From: Sialis fuliginosa
Lineage: Eukaryota; Arthropoda; Insecta; Megaloptera; Sialidae
Assembly: GCA_961205875.1 (NCBI GenBank)
Contig: OY540812.1
Coordinates: forward strand, 17,670,001-17,734,000
Length of the DNA: 64,000 bases
Direction of reading: 5' to 3'
Both the position numbers and the translations under genes were made by a program. This document shows, piece after piece, positions 23,441 through 36,910 of this stretch. Under the pieces are notes generated by a model. It had not been told where the DNA came from, did no database searches, and worked only from the letters and a program-made list of their open reading frames with translations. Position 1 is the first letter of the stretch. Each line of letters begins with the position of its first letter.

Positions 23441-23678
23441 ATTTTTGTTCTGTTTACAGCTCATTTTTGTTTAATTCCTTAGCACATTTTTAGTGATAAT
23501 TAGTTTGTTTTCTGACTGTATGTTTGCTTTAAATATTTTCTGACTACTCTAAATACATACAATTTAAAGTATTTTGTTCCCGAGTACAGGTCTGTCTTCC
23601 AAAAAATTTAAATCTTTGTAGAAACATTGTTTTGAATTGATTAAGAACGTACGATCGTATCTATCTACAATGAAATCT

Positions 23679-24050
23679 CTATGTATAAAAATGAATATTC
23701 GTTTGTATGAGGTTTATACTCGAGAATTACTGAACCGATTTCAATGTGGTTTTCACCAATAGTTAGATAATTTTTCTGTGCATGTTCGTGGCTCTTAATA
23801 TTTTACGAAAAGTTAAGTTTTAACATCAAAAGAATTAAAAAACTTTATCAAATCGTGTTTGATTCCATTATGTCGCAGATAATACAAATGTCATTTATAT
23901 AAAACACAGTAGCCAGGAATACATAATTCTATAATTTATAAGAATTTACGGTTTCCATATTTTATTTAATGAGGAAGGACATAAGCTACTTTGTATCATG
24001 AAACAATTTATTAGATAAAAAAATACAAATTCACTGCAGAAGAAGTCGCA
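23679..24050 (+). repeat. Dispersed repeat, partial copy at 57092-57165
   Basis: CTCTATGTATAAAAATGAAT followed by TTTGTATGAGG, a TTATACTCG word and GAATTACTGAACCGATTT match the 57.1-kb segment and, more loosely, the foldback near 39.06 kb. Such sequences are common insect interspersed repeats. No open frame. Confidence 0.6.
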
Positions 24051-24366
24051 GGTAACCACTAGTTTTCTATATAAAATAATTTAAATACTTTCATTTTAAT
24101 TTTACTATTCGTTTGTATGCATTAATATTGTAGCTAACATATATTTTTTATCTAACACATTTGATATGGTTTCATTTTAAAGTATTATAATGAATAATGA
24201 GAATGGTAAAGAATCGATTAATTATTCTTGAGATTAAAAAAAATTCCGTAATAAACAGTGAATTTTTGAACCATGGAAATCTTAAACACTTTTTTTATTC
24301 GTCTATATATTATAGTAATAATTTTGTTGAAATATTGTATTCCACGGGCTGAAGTATAGATGCTGA

Positions 24367-24396
24367 TTTCGGTCGAATCCTATCGGCCATCTTCAG
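24367..24396 (-). ncRNA. Hammerhead-like core of a second type
   Basis: On the minus strand CTGAAGA is followed by T, then GGCCGA and TCGACC pairing with one mismatch around TAGGAT, then GAAA. The layout, including the extra T after CTGANGA, equals that of the cores at 2581, 2700 and 59983, but the helix sequence differs. This suggests a different Penelope-like family. Only the core boxes and helix II support it. Confidence 0.35.
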
Positions 24397-24427
24397 GTCT
24401 GGTCTGAACTTAGTTTTTTGAACTTTG

Positions 24428-24456
24428 TTTGACTAGTGACTCAGTCACTAGTCAAA
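24428..24456. repeat. Perfect 29-nt palindrome
   Basis: TTTGACTAGTGACT and AGTCACTAGTCAAA are exact inverted arms separated by a single C. It lies 30 bases from the hammerhead-like core, possibly within the same element remnant. Confidence 0.85.
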
Positions 24457-25468
24457 AGACAACGCAGAACGCGGAGCTACCCGGAATTTTTCACCAGTAT
24501 AGTAATAATATACCTATATGTATTTAAAATGTAGAGCTATGCATGTACATTTTCATATACATTGATATAATAATATTTGTCTTCAGAATGTAACATTCTA
24601 GACAAAATAATTGATCTGTATTTATCTATTAAATCTATTTTAGAATAAATCAACATTCTAGTTTATTTTTTATATTGTGTTTATAAAAAGCACTATGTAT
24701 ATAATATAACAAAGCAAATATAATAAAAAAGTATTTATGTACTGTATTTAAAACTGAAGACATATAATTACACATTCTAATATTAAATTCGATTGTCCTT
24801 CAGTACAACACTGAACTTCATAACAATTCAAAGCTATCATTATGGAGGTATAAAAAGTGTGAAAAGTTGATCTAATTTAAGAAAAGTGTGAATTATGAAG
24901 GTCATTAAAGATGATAAATAATATTATAGACATACAATAATAAACAAATTTAAATAAAAATTGACGCAAACGATCAATAATGATCTAAAAATATTAATTA
25001 GAAAAAAAACATTTAGATATTTTGTGTTAATGAAAAAAATCTTTATTTTTGCCATGTACTTTTTTTGGATATTAATTTTAATTTGTACATACTTAATATA
25101 TGTTAAAATAGAGTATTCTATTCAACATATGTCAATATTGGAACATTTTTCCTCAATATATTTCACCTATTTTTTAGTCGATACTTGTTTATTTTAATAT
25201 TTAATAAAAGCATAAAAACAGTTTATTTTATTAGTGATTGTTTCCGTAATATTATAATCTGTTGACAGAGTAAACATTAAAACAAAGTAAATACAATATG
25301 TGTTAATTGGTGGGTAAGTACTTTTGTTTATAAACAAATTCATATCAGACATTTAATTTTTTTTTTCGTAACCAATTACTAAACAGTTATTTATTTAATT
25401 TACTTTCCATTTCGTATCTTTTTTGTCAATACTAATATTTAATTTTTTTCCTCTTTTGGCTTTCGTAG
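24457..25468. other. Gene-free AT-rich spacer
   Basis: A run of hydrophobic codons near 24961-25197 (78 codons) is open but consists of AT-biased residues, has no splice or promoter context I can support, and is treated as chance. Confidence 0.35.
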
Positions 25469-25622
25469 AAATATACATCCAGTAAAACATTACAATGCTA
25501 TCACTAGACATAGTTTACCAGCGGAAAAGGAGATTGCCCTGGAGCGATCAATGCAAGAGGCACTTATGATACATACGCACGAACTTATAGTTAATACTAT
25601 TATTTCATTTACGACTATTTAA
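25469..25622 (+). CDS. Possible exon of an unidentified gene
   Basis: A strong acceptor (a pyrimidine tract ending TTTCGTAG) precedes an open frame that starts with one base finishing a split codon. The first 40 residues are compositionally unlike the surroundings and include LPAEKEIALERSMQEALM, a charged, helix-forming stretch. The frame ends at TAA at 25620-25622. The last part, after HTHEL, is again AT-biased, so a donor at ATA-GTTAAT near 25590 is an alternative end. I do not recognise the protein and found no neighbouring exon. It may be part of a plus-strand gene with very long introns, or a remnant. Confidence 0.4.
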
Positions 25623-25947
25623 AAAAAATGTTTCATAAGAGGAAAATGATTGTCTTCATTACAGTTGCGCGATTTGTTTATAGATTGGATCGTTAACAGT
25701 AAAAATATATTAAATATGCCATCGGAAAAATAAATTTTGTACTAATATCGCGATCGTTAGTACAAAATGTTGTTCAGAAGACCAAATGAATAATTATACT
25801 TTACAAAAGTCAAGAAATAAAATAAAATTTATAAACCTACAGCAATTATATGGGATACAAACATTTTTTTAAATTTTATTGGCAAATATATAAAATATTA
25901 AACGATTTTATACGTTTTCTGAAAAGTGTACTATGTTACCAATATTT

Positions 25948-26256
25948 TGTATTATAACGGAGCTAACAATTTTTTAAAATACAAGCACTCTCGAATGGGG
26001 TATCAATCTGTTTTCTTTAAGATTTATTAACTGTTCGACAAGTTTCTCGTACACGCATTAAGCTAATAGCAACAGTATTAAAACAGTGATGATGTTACAA
26101 AATTATCTTGTACAGCCAGAGTCACCTATTATGTTATAATAAGTTGAGTATCACTGATCTAAATTCCAAAATAAATCCATAGATAATATCACAGAATTAA
26201 TACCCAGTTGAGAGTGCTTGTTAGCTAACAAATGTCAGCTCCTTTAAAATACCGGA
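25948..26256. repeat. Foldback repeat of about 300 bp
   Basis: Near both ends ACAAGCACTCTC and its inverse GAGAGTGCTTGT occur, flanked by GGAGCTAACA on the left and the inverse of GGAGCTGACA on the right, and by GGGTAT words further in. Arms are imperfect. Confidence 0.55.
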
Positions 26257-26564
26257 CATAAAAGTTTTAAAAAGACAAAATGTAAGTATTTGAGTGACAA
26301 TAATCCTAGAAAATTGGATGTTTACAAATTAAAAAAATCATGATAAACATGATGAGTACATAAAAAAAAACAATAAAATATCAAATATTCAGTGAAAAAA
26401 AAGTAAATACAAAATATACCAATTTGTTTTTATTTATTTATTTATTTACATGATATCCATCATAAAGTCATATATTTTCTCACGACATGTATATTAATAT
26501 ATAAAAACAATAAAACAACGCTTTAAATTCGTAGAAACAATTGTTTATCAAAACTACAAAAACA

Positions 26565-26615
26565 ATGTTAACCTTGACTTTATTGGTTTGTACCATCTTC
26601 TGCCTCCAAGCAATA
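26565..26615 (+). CDS. Possible signal-peptide exon, low support
   Basis: ATG starts a 17-codon frame MLTLTLLVCTIFCLQAI that looks like a signal peptide and stops at a possible donor GTAATT. A TATATAAAAAC word is about 65 nt upstream. The phase-0 position would be like genes A-D, but the only strong acceptor downstream in reach (about 27574) gives eight codons before a stop. It may be chance. Confidence 0.15.
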
Positions 26616-28391
26616 GTAATTTTTATACGATATAATATATGATTATTCAGAGCATCAGAAACAGGTTTGTACGAAGGTGTTTAAATTGTTACCTTTTTGT
26701 GTATACATATTTGCTAAGCAATAATTTAATTCATTAAATGTAAAATTAATTTAATAATAAACCTATAGAAATTAGAAGGATGCACAAAGTCAGAATATAT
26801 AATATGTATATTCATATGTATTATATTTAATTTGTATACATATTAAAGCCATCGTGCTTTTGTTGTATCAAAGTTAATATTTTTATACATATATTCCTAA
26901 ATTCACACTTTAAAAAAATATATACATATAACTAGATATAACTACATATTTCGATTTAGATAACTATAAAATAGTTTTAACTAACAAATAGTATCTAGAT
27001 ATTCACAGATATTAGACGAGGAGCAACAGAACAAAACCGGATAAATCCATTTAAGCAAATTATACAGGAGAAGTCAAAATGTACTTTTTTAAACTTTTGA
27101 GTATGGTTATAGGTAGATACAGTGAAGATTTTGTATTTAATTATTTTATATTTTTATACTGGATTTGTTAGCTTTTGTTCCGAGAAACATTTTTAAGGCC
27201 ATTTTTAAAAGGGTTTTAGTAATATTTGATCCGTGATCTTTGGTCAGTCAATCGGTGATGGTTGAAAATGCCGAATCGAAAAAAAGGTCACCTCGGCTTA
27301 AAGTGGATTTATCAAGTTTGATTCTGCTGCTTCTCACTGACAGTAATAATTGTTTCATAAATACATTTTAAAGAAATCATAACAGATCTCGGTCTAATCA
27401 CGCTCCGATACAGTATTCTATATTGAATATTTGACCGGCTCGATAGTCTGTATCGATCCTAAACATTAAAATAATATTTATCTCATTTATTAACAGTAAT
27501 GAGTTTTGATTTAAAACAAGACCCATTCAAATTTGTTGTATTGTATTAAAATAAAATTGTTTTTTTTTTTTACAGAAAGTTACTACACAACGATATACAT
27601 AATATTGTCCACGTACAGTGAATAATGTTGTGAAAAAAATAATTACGAATATGTTTTCATTGTATAATAAATAAATCATTCGATAAATAATATACCATCT
27701 ATTACCAACGATCGCTATAAAATTTATCTTATGTTAAATAATTACTAAGAATTTGCGCCATAAAATAAAAAATAAATTGGCATCGTAGAAAAACGTATGA
27801 CTCATTAAATATTTGTTGAACAAATGCGTTTGAAAATTCAAGTGTCAAAACTTTAAGTTGTTTTTGTAAATACGGAAGAACAAAATAACAATCATCTCAC
27901 AATACGTGCATAAGATATTTTAAAAATATACTTTCATATATATGTATTTTATTAACACATTCGCTGTTCTGTGTAATTGCACGTATGGTATGAAAATATT
28001 TATTGAGTTTGATTTGAATGTTTATATATTTGAAGATGTGCGTACTGTAGAAACCTTCATAGATGTTAATTCAATATATTGAATAGTGTTTGTTTAATTT
28101 TGGAATTAGTACACTTTAAATATGTCTTGTGTATATATTGTCGTATCAACGATGGGATAATATGTTATGGAATTTTTTTATGAATATTTGTTTAAGTAGA
28201 ATGAATGATGTAGAGTTTGTCACTATAATTACAAAAAAAACATCGTGTTGTTGTTTTGTCTATTTGATCTAAACACGGCATAATAAAAATATTTGAACCA
28301 ATCAGTTGATAATGTGACTTATTATAAATCAAACTGTAGAAGTTTAGGAGCCTAAAAGAAAATAAAAATAAAAAGAAAATAAAACCACTCA
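26616..28391. other. Gene-free AT-rich spacer
   Basis: Holds a poly-T acceptor-like tract near 27560-27575 and a somewhat GC-richer block around 27230-27450 that has no supported frame. Confidence 0.35.
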
Positions 28392-28726
28392 TACCCGGTA
28401 TTATAAAGAGTTTGCTTGAATGCAAAAGCAAATTAGCTTCCAGTTAACACTATCTGCTAGGTATTAAATATAAATGAAAACACACTAACAGATGTAGCGA
28501 ATGAAACCGTACATATAATTACATATGATGCGCGATAAGTACAATCAGTGACTTAAAATAAGTGCTGCTAATTGTAAGTGTACCTCATAAAATGCATAGC
28601 ATTTACATTATTATACATTTATTATCACTGTTTTAAAATATCTAGCAATTTCATAACAATTTAACACCTAGTAGATAGCGTTAGCTGGAAGCTAATTTGC
28701 ATTCAAGCAAACTCTTTACCGGATAT
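28392..28726. mobile_element. MITE with long terminal inverted repeats
   Basis: The left end CCCGGTATTATAAAGAGTTT and right end inverse, TATCCGGTAAAGAGTTTG, continue as matching arms through GCTTGAATGCAAA, TTAGCTTCCAG and CTATCTGCTAGGT/CTATCTACTAGGT for about 70-80 bp. TA words flank both ends. No coding capacity. A copy truncated at its right end is at 42059-42297. Confidence 0.75.
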
Positions 28727-30249
28727 AAGTCGTTTTGATTCCGGACAAATCCGGACAACTGGTGTATAAGAAAAATGAATGATCTAATCATAACATTCAA
28801 CAGTCTTTAGAAATTTGAGCACTATAAATAATAGTTCATCGAAATATAATGTACGTCATAAAAAAATTATAGACGAATGAGTTACGTGCTTGACCAAATT
28901 TATTAACTGCTCTATCATGTACGTGTTATTTAAAAAAATCTGATCTGAATGCAAATTACATATAATATATTTTTTACATGTATGCATGCACGTGGTATAC
29001 CTCCAAAAGTCCGGATAGGTATCATCTGAAAACAAAACTGACAATAAGTAATTTATTTTTATTTTTAGTAAATAAAAAAAGATTTTTGCAGAGTAGTATA
29101 AGACAGACTTATTTAGCATGAAAATATATAATAAGATATAATAATATCAGAGCTGACAATAATTCAAGTAAAAACCGTCATGATGGGTTTTGATGAATTT
29201 TTTCTATCCAATGATAACTCATTTTTTTAAATCGGTCAAATACGTTAAGCTCTGCCAGGGAACAGATGAATTTACAAACATACAGACATATACAAAGACT
29301 GTCAAAATCATAACCCTCCTTTTGATTTTGCAGTAGTCGGGTAAGAAATAAGTAACAAAACATTTATGTTTTAAATAAATAAAATTAAAAAACGTTAGAT
29401 ATTTTTAAAATTAAAGAAAAATGTATAGAAAATCTTATGCAAAAGTATATATTAAGTGAAAATTACCCATTTATCATGTTGATAAAACAATATGTAAATA
29501 TTTTGACAGGTTGGCATGATGGCAACGATCTCTAAGAGCAATATCCTCATAAAAACCCACATATATTGTCTTAATTCACATGTATAGAAATAAATCATTA
29601 TCAGTACTGTCCTCGCACATACCGGAAAACTCGACGGTAGACAGAAATTTACCTATGAGTCACAACAAATTAGTGTAGATAAAAATTATGTTTTCTTATA
29701 CAAAAACAAAATTAAAGAATAAGTGTATTTACTTGTTTTACTAAACTGAGGAAACATTTATACTGACGCAATATAAAGTAGAAGGAAATACCTTTGTTTT
29801 CGACGGAAGTCAAGGACAGATTTTATTAAAGTTGGGAATTTTATGGAAATGTCAAAAATATTTACATGGTATCATATTTTTTGAATATAATAATTATTAT
29901 AAGTTTTTTTAAGTAGGAAATTTTCATGGACAGATATAATTATTGTCCTTTACATCTTTTCTGGGCATAAATAAAATTGATGACATTCGATATATTTGCT
30001 TACTATCTAGGAATTCATTTTCCTCTAAAATAAGTTATTTATTTTTTGATCCATAAATCAAGGTTAAGTTATTAAAAGTGGGGAAACTACCATAAGAATA
30101 CTATTTTGCTTTTAATAGTTTTAATAGGGATGCCGCCTGTCAAAGAGTGGTATGGAGAGGTGGAATTTCGGTTATAGGAGCGTAATTTTTGGGGCCAGTT
30201 GCATGAATTTCAGTCGGGAATTAGTGGTTCACCACTTTCGATATCTAAC
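28727..30249. other. Gene-free spacer with repeat remnants
   Basis: Around 29170-29345 words such as AACAGATGAATTTACAAACA and ACATACAGACATA are typical of decayed insect repeats. No exon supported. Confidence 0.35.
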
Positions 30250-30599
30250 TGTACAATTTAGAGTGTGTCAAAAAAAAGCAATATTTTTTTTCTTCACTCT
30301 CATTACGAAATAAATTAGTTTAAGATGTGTCGTAAAGGGGATCTCGTTTCCCATTTGAATAATATTGAAAAATTATTCTTTAGTATTAAAGTTGATATTA
30401 GTGATTGATGATAATGGATAAAATGAAAGAAAGAATAATTTCCCCATGTTATTTAAATCAGAAACGGGACTCCCCTTTGCGACACCTCTTAAAAATGAAC
30501 TACAGGGTAATCCGTCGGCGAAAATTTATTTTAGGTCATAAACTAACTTATTTTGTAACGAGAGCGAATGTTCATTTTTTAAATACACCCTACTGTACA
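30250..30599. mobile_element. Foldback element of 350 bp
   Basis: TGTACA plus TTAGAGTGTGT at the left pairs with the inverse of TACACCCTACTGTACA at the right. Inner arms carry AAATAAATTAGTTT with AAACTAACTTATTT, and GTGTCGTAAAGGGGA with TCCCCTTTGCGACAC. An open frame of 127 codons starting at 30405 covers the right arm and spacer but is explained by the inverted repeat and is not considered a gene. Confidence 0.65.
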
Positions 30600-32031
30600 T
30601 ATTTTGAACTAACTGCAGGTAGAATTGACAAATATTTATTTACCAATAATAAATCGCATATTTCAAACTTCTTTATTTTTTTATTAATAAATATGTACCT
30701 TTTATTTCCTAACAAAAACATCTTCAATATATTTAATGATTGTGAACCTTCACAAATTACATTTGAAATTAGACGATGCGCATGTTAACCTTTCTGAAGG
30801 ACAAAAAAAAAGAATACAGGTAAATAACCTGATGACAGAATAACAATACTACTTTATAAATTATCATTTAATCTTCTCGTTATGGTTTTAGTTTTAATTC
30901 GTTAATATAAGTAGCGTGTTATTAGTGTACATTTATGAAAATTAGTAATATTCTAATTAATATTGGACTAATTTTTAGAGCTTCTAAAAAAGTAGTGTAT
31001 TTTCTGTTTGAAAATAAAATGTCACTTTTAGTATAGGTATCTTTACTTTACTTTGTCATTTAAGATAACGTCTACATCTTGTATGGTTATATAAATCAGT
31101 AAATAAAGATAATATCGTACTTTTGTATACATTTATATTATCTGATCGTTGAGGTCTTCCATCTGACTGAATATATGAATAGAAAAACAATATAATTTTA
31201 TTCTTTTTTTCAGGTTTTTTCTGTGAAATAAATACGTAAAAAATAAATAATGGCAAGCCAGCACAATAAAGAAGATATGCTCAAATAACGAGATACACAA
31301 ATTTCAAGAATAACTAGTTTCAGTTTTCAAAATATAATTTTTATAATACAATATTTGAAAAATCGATTAATTGTTAAGTAAAAAAGGCATTAAAATACAA
31401 TAATTTTAATAGGAGGTCAACATTTTCTGTTCTATAGTAAACTAAATAAGAATGTTTAAGAAGAATCCTTGTGTTGCTCATTTAATTTCTAACAGTGAAA
31501 ATTTCATCAAAATCAGTTCAATGGTTTTCTCGGGACAAACATGACAAAAATACTTAAAACTATATAAATCAAGTCGATTGCCTGTAAAATGATTCATAGA
31601 TACGAAATTCTTAAAATATTTAAATATGTACGCAGTGTCTAATATTATTAATATGTATAATAACTGCTCAAGCTAGGTTTCACATAGTTAATAGTAATAG
31701 TTCACACGCTGAAGATAGACTGATATACGGTTTATAATTTTCTCAAAATCATCTGAGTGGTTTCAAAATACATGTATTGTTGATCATGACTGACTCGACC
31801 TTGACATTAGAACTGAACCATGGCGTAATAGCAACCCATTATAATTTTTTCGACCTGTTAGTGACCCGGAACTTGAAATATTTGAACGAGTGTGCTATTT
31901 GTTGAATATATATGTAATTAAAGAAATATTCAATAATATGGTGTCTGCCATAGGCAGTCATACTCAAATATGGTTAAATTATTGAAAAATATGATTTGTT
32001 TATACTTAATAGTTTTCGAGTGACAAACTAC
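30600..32031. other. Gene-free spacer; repeat segment at 31470-31620
   Basis: The segment from about 31470 (TTTCTAACAGTGAAAATTTC, then ATCAAAATCAGTTCAATGG) has a diverged copy at about 62965-63110. The rest is AT-rich without a supported gene. Confidence 0.45.
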
Positions 32032-32559
32032 AATAGGCATTATGCCTAATTTTTAAAAGCTATTTTATGATGATCTTATGTGTCTTTTATTTCCAAAAAA
32101 TGCTAATTTCTGCAAAAAATAAAGGTTTAATCACAAAAATTGACCCTTTTAAAATTAATTTTCAATTTGTCGCCAAAACGCTCGCAGGTGTCATGGCGCA
32201 TTTTTGACGTCACGCCTATGTAAACACTCCTTGTCAACTATAATAAATCCTTTTTCCATCGCTAAAGTTTCTCGGTTTTACTTTTGGTAATTCAAAACTG
32301 AGCAAATTGATAATTTAAAACCACAAAATAATTTATAAGTAGTGCAAAATGACGTTTACGTAGCCGTGACGTCATGCACTCTGACTGGTGTTTTATCAAA
32401 CATGGCGGATTGCTGTATTTTGCGTTTTTATTTTAACAAAAATCATATTAATCTCGCTTTTAATATAAAAATAAATACATTTTTTAGAATCTTTTTAACT
32501 TATTTCACTATTTAAAATCTTAATTTCAGTGATACTTTGTTACTGGTATCATGCCTATT
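32032..32559. mobile_element. TIR element containing two CRE-type palindromes
   Basis: AATAGGCATTATGCC at the left is matched by the inverse of GGTATCATGCCTATT at the right (13 of 15). Inside, TGACGTCA occurs twice, at about 32206 and 32367, each in a GC-richer setting, with GGCGCA/GGCGGA words nearby. No open frame. Identity of the family is unknown. Confidence 0.5.
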
Positions 32560-34050
32560 CAATACGATATCTAATTGTTACTCCGGAAAATGTCATCTTA
32601 ATAAGAATTTTTTTAGAATTATAAAAAAGCAATCAAATGAAATTTGGAGAGTTTATTGTACATTTAAGCGAATATAAATGGTAAAAAATTAGTATATACA
32701 TTTTAGGTGTAAGGCTTTAAATAATGTAAATAGTCGAATTCCATTTATAAATGGACACTGTTAATCACTAATGTACCAACCTATCGCAGCTCATTTTTAG
32801 ATATTAACGTTCTCAATGCGCGCAAAGAAAATTCATTTATGATTTTGTTAAATTTATTTTTATTAGAAAAAATAATTTTGCGTTTGGTTGGTTAATTAGA
32901 TACATTTTTCAATAAAATTGCTATTTTTGTGGGTATTGATACATATCATATTTAAATTTTTCTGAATTGGTGTAATTATATTATGTCTATTAGTACGTAT
33001 GCATTTTAATTTCAGAAAATAAAAAAGAACTTTCAATATTATATACATTATAGATATATTTTATGTTATACATTTAACAAATACAACCATTATTATTTCC
33101 ATATGATTGATGTACCAATTTTAAAAACTCTTAACAAATATTTAATTGACGCCAATGATTTTAAAATCTGAGTAACAGGTATCGGCAATTTAAATTATAA
33201 ATTGATTCACTAGATATGAAGGAGCGATGTAATAAAAACAAGCTTGTTTTATTTTTTTCTAATCTTTCAATTCTGATTTCAATTTCTATGTTAGTAGTAC
33301 TTATTACATTTTTTAAATTTATGTATATTTTTTATTATGATTTACGTCCTTGAATGATTACAAATAATTATCCTTAATACTTGACAACGTTAATTTCGAC
33401 AAGCTTATAATAAGAAGAAGAATGAAAAGAAAAAGCGTGATAATATCGCTCACTAATTAAAGAGATTTTATCAGCTCATATTCTTGTAACAAGGGTCAAG
33501 AATTGTGATGTAAGTATAGGAGATATAATTGAGTTATTGTAGTTTACATAATTAAAAATATAATAGAACAACAAATATGTGTTATTACAGTTATTTAACG
33601 ATAATTAACAATATTAAGTAACAAATAAAAAAACAAATTAACACTTTAAATATATCTAACTATTTTCTTCTTTGGAATTGATTTAATCTTATTTTATATT
33701 ATACCTACTAATTGTGTTCAAAAACTTAGAATTAATATATAGCAAAATCTTTAGACTCTGTATTATGAAAATATTTTGGTTCTTTGAAAATAAATGTTTG
33801 GTGCTTTACAAGTAATGTAAATCTTTTTTGGTTTGTTTATCGAATCTGTTTTTTTTTTATTTGGCAAAAATATTAAAAGGTACTTACTGTTCGACTGCCT
33901 GAAACCATATAATTAGTTAAGACTATATTATAATTGATTTTGAAATTAGGGCAGGGTTGTATTGAAGTAAGTTTACAAATTTACAATCGATATTTTCTTA
34001 AAACAAATATAAAGAAATGAAAATAAAATGTAAAATATAAACCAAAAATA
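32560..34050. other. Gene-free AT-rich spacer
   Basis: Nothing recognised. Confidence 0.4.
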
Positions 34051-34222
34051 TATCTGCCAAGTAAATGCACAGTGGTTCCTCGTGTTAAATTCACCAATGT
34101 TAGTTAATTATTGGACAAATTAAATAAAAACCGATAGTATTTAGATAAATTGTGGCATTGGTTAACCATTTAATATCATAATATTCTCTCGTATCTTCCA
34201 TATTGCGAGGAAGCAAATTATG
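34051..34222 (+). repeat. Short copy of the 8252-8902 repeat family
   Basis: TATCTGCCAAGTAAATGCAC at the start and TTCCATATTGCGAGGAAGCA at the end match the family; the centre is deleted further than in the 20248 copy. Confidence 0.7.
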
Positions 34223-36910
34223 CAAAATAATTAGATGAGCCACGTATTAAGAAAAATTTATATTTGATGATTTGTGCAAAAATAAAAAAGATAAACACGT
34301 ACGAAGTTGCGGGGAATTTTTACATAATATATGTATTTTATCTCAACTGTTAAATATACAATTTATGTACATACATTTATATGTACATACGTATATCAAA
34401 ATATACGTAATGTGTCATTAAAAGTTGATAAATAAAGTTTTTGTAATAATAAAATCCCATATAATTACAAATAATATGAGCCATAAAAATGTAAATAAAT
34501 ACTTATAAAGCAACGAGATACTAATAAAACCACATTGCACAGTAATACCATAGCACTAAACATCTATGTAAAACAACACAAAAGGGTATTCAAACAATAT
34601 CTTACACAAAAATATTGTCTACGACAAGAGAAACGAGTCGGTTTGCAATTACAAAATAATATATGCAGTGCTTTGGACCGCAAGACAGAAATAACTGACT
34701 CCCGCGACGTACGATTTTCAACCCCCTCATTTTAATGTAGATTAATAACAATGTCTCAGTGCTGCCACCACAACGACAGTGTTTTGTGGCAATATAATTG
34801 GCTGCACTGGTCCTTAGAGACAACCGCAACTAGTTGTCATTGCTTCTGTGTTTGTGTATTGTTGTCAACTACTGAAGTTCTTTGTTGTGTAACCAGTTAC
34901 CTTTGCGTTTCTGATTTACTATTGTAATTAAGAATTAAAATTAATATTTTAGGTACAAAGTGGAACCTATTTGCACGTATTTTATGCGGTAATTTGTTAC
35001 AGAAGTAGCTTTTATTTAAATGAATAAGTTACACATATTTTATTGTTATTTGTTTTATTCTCTGAATTTTAAATACCTATATAAATCTTTCATAATTCAT
35101 TATATTATGTAAGTTAATTAAAAGTAGTCCTTTTGGCTAGTTAAATTTACAGCACACCTCCACCAGACTTTGTTGACGTACGAATAAGGCTAGTGTTCCG
35201 AGGCCATCAGAGCAGGCGAAAATCATGAGGTCCAATGTCCATCAATGTCACACATTAGGTTGTAATCTAGTTTATGCTATGTCTCTCAATTTTCACGCTT
35301 CTAGGCTAGCACATACATTGTATAATAATAATAATAATAATTTATATACATTGTACATTATATGGTAGGTACATGTGTCTTAGCATAATTGAGGCGCTCA
35401 GCGCCAAAACAGCCTAACCCCCAAATTCTCGAACTGAGAAAAACAGGTTTTAATAAATGAGGAAAAAATGGACAAAAATCACTTGCCCATAAGATATATA
35501 TAGTACCATTATTTAAAATACTCCTATCCGTATCCAAAACAGAAACCAAGATTATCCATATTCCTAACTGTCATATTCCTAACATCCCTAGTAGGTATAT
35601 ACATTAAATCCTTTTTTTTTAATTTAAATGCTTTATTTTTAAAACCACTGGTGTATAGAACATTGCATACATTATATTATAATTGCAACTGAAAACGTTT
35701 CACAACTGTGGCTCCACATAATCTACCAAGTTTTGAATTTTAATTCGATGACATCGTCGTCGACAACGAATAATATTTACATTTAAATATCAATTCCCGC
35801 TCGAATGTGATTTTTAAATAAAAATAACGCACAGACGGAAAATACAATGTGTTGTTTGTAATGCATTAATTTTAAATAAAGGAAAATGTACTTTTTATCG
35901 AATAGAATCTCTAAGAAAATGATTGCATAAATTAAGACTTTTTTTATATCTTTAATAATAACATCTTACTGAATAATAATGAGTTACTGATTTGGTTAAA
36001 ACTTAAGAGACCTTTTTGAATGTATATAAGTACTAATGACTTTTCCAAATCTATTTCTTGGTGAAGACCTGCGTGTCCGGCTGCTTAAAATACTTAGGAC
36101 GGGGCCGTATTTATACATTTTGAGGCCTGATGCGCAAAATTAATAAAACATAAAATATACATTTTTTAGTCAACGCCTAAATCGCGAGGCCCTTGTCCTC
36201 AAGAGATTCTCAATCAGCGCTTCATGCGTCTGTTTATAATTATGACACAGTTTCGGCACTTTGTTTACTCATGTTTTTGCTCAGTCCCTTGATGGAGTAG
36301 CGTGATGAATCTACCCTAAATTAATTAAATTGTATTAGACTTGTTAATAATCAAAATCGGTTTAGTAGTTATCGAGTTTACACATTTTATTAAATTATCG
36401 AAATAGATTGTAGTGCTCGTAAAATGATGACTTTATATGAAGTCTACAGATTTGTATAAGTAGGGATCAGTACATATTTATAGGAATTAACATTATTTCA
36501 AAAATATGTATATTAAAAATACAAGAATATTTTCTAAATATTAAATATTTAAAAAGTACTAGTTATTTTATTTTTCCTGCAAACACACCCAAGAGACATG
36601 TAAAACAGACAACTGCATATCCTAAGTTAAGCCAAGTAACCTATTAATTCCCATACACAAAGACATTTATTTTTTCGACTGTGGAATTGCTGTATCACAT
36701 ACAAGAACATAAGAAGACAATATGTACGTTAAGTATAAACATTTATTGAGCAATTTAATTTCGATTAAATTTCATGCCAGCATATTAGCAGCTGTAGAGA
36801 GTATTACGTTGTTGGTGTGTATCGTTTTACAAACTACCTCTATGAGTATAGAGAGCTCGCTGACTTTAAACTTATTTATTGGCGTGAGAGACGATAGACG
36901 CGCCGTGTAA
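34223..36910. other. Gene-free spacer with a more GC-balanced block
   Basis: Between about 34640 and 34930 and again 35150-35310 base composition is near balanced. A 58-codon frame opens at the ATG at 34751 but has an odd Cys-rich, low-complexity content and no splice or promoter context. These blocks could be conserved non-coding sequence or old repeats. Confidence 0.35.

Noticed and set aside
30405-30788. 127-codon open frame on the plus strand
   Set aside because: It runs through the arm and spacer of a foldback repeat and then AT-biased sequence; no family motif, signal peptide or splice context.
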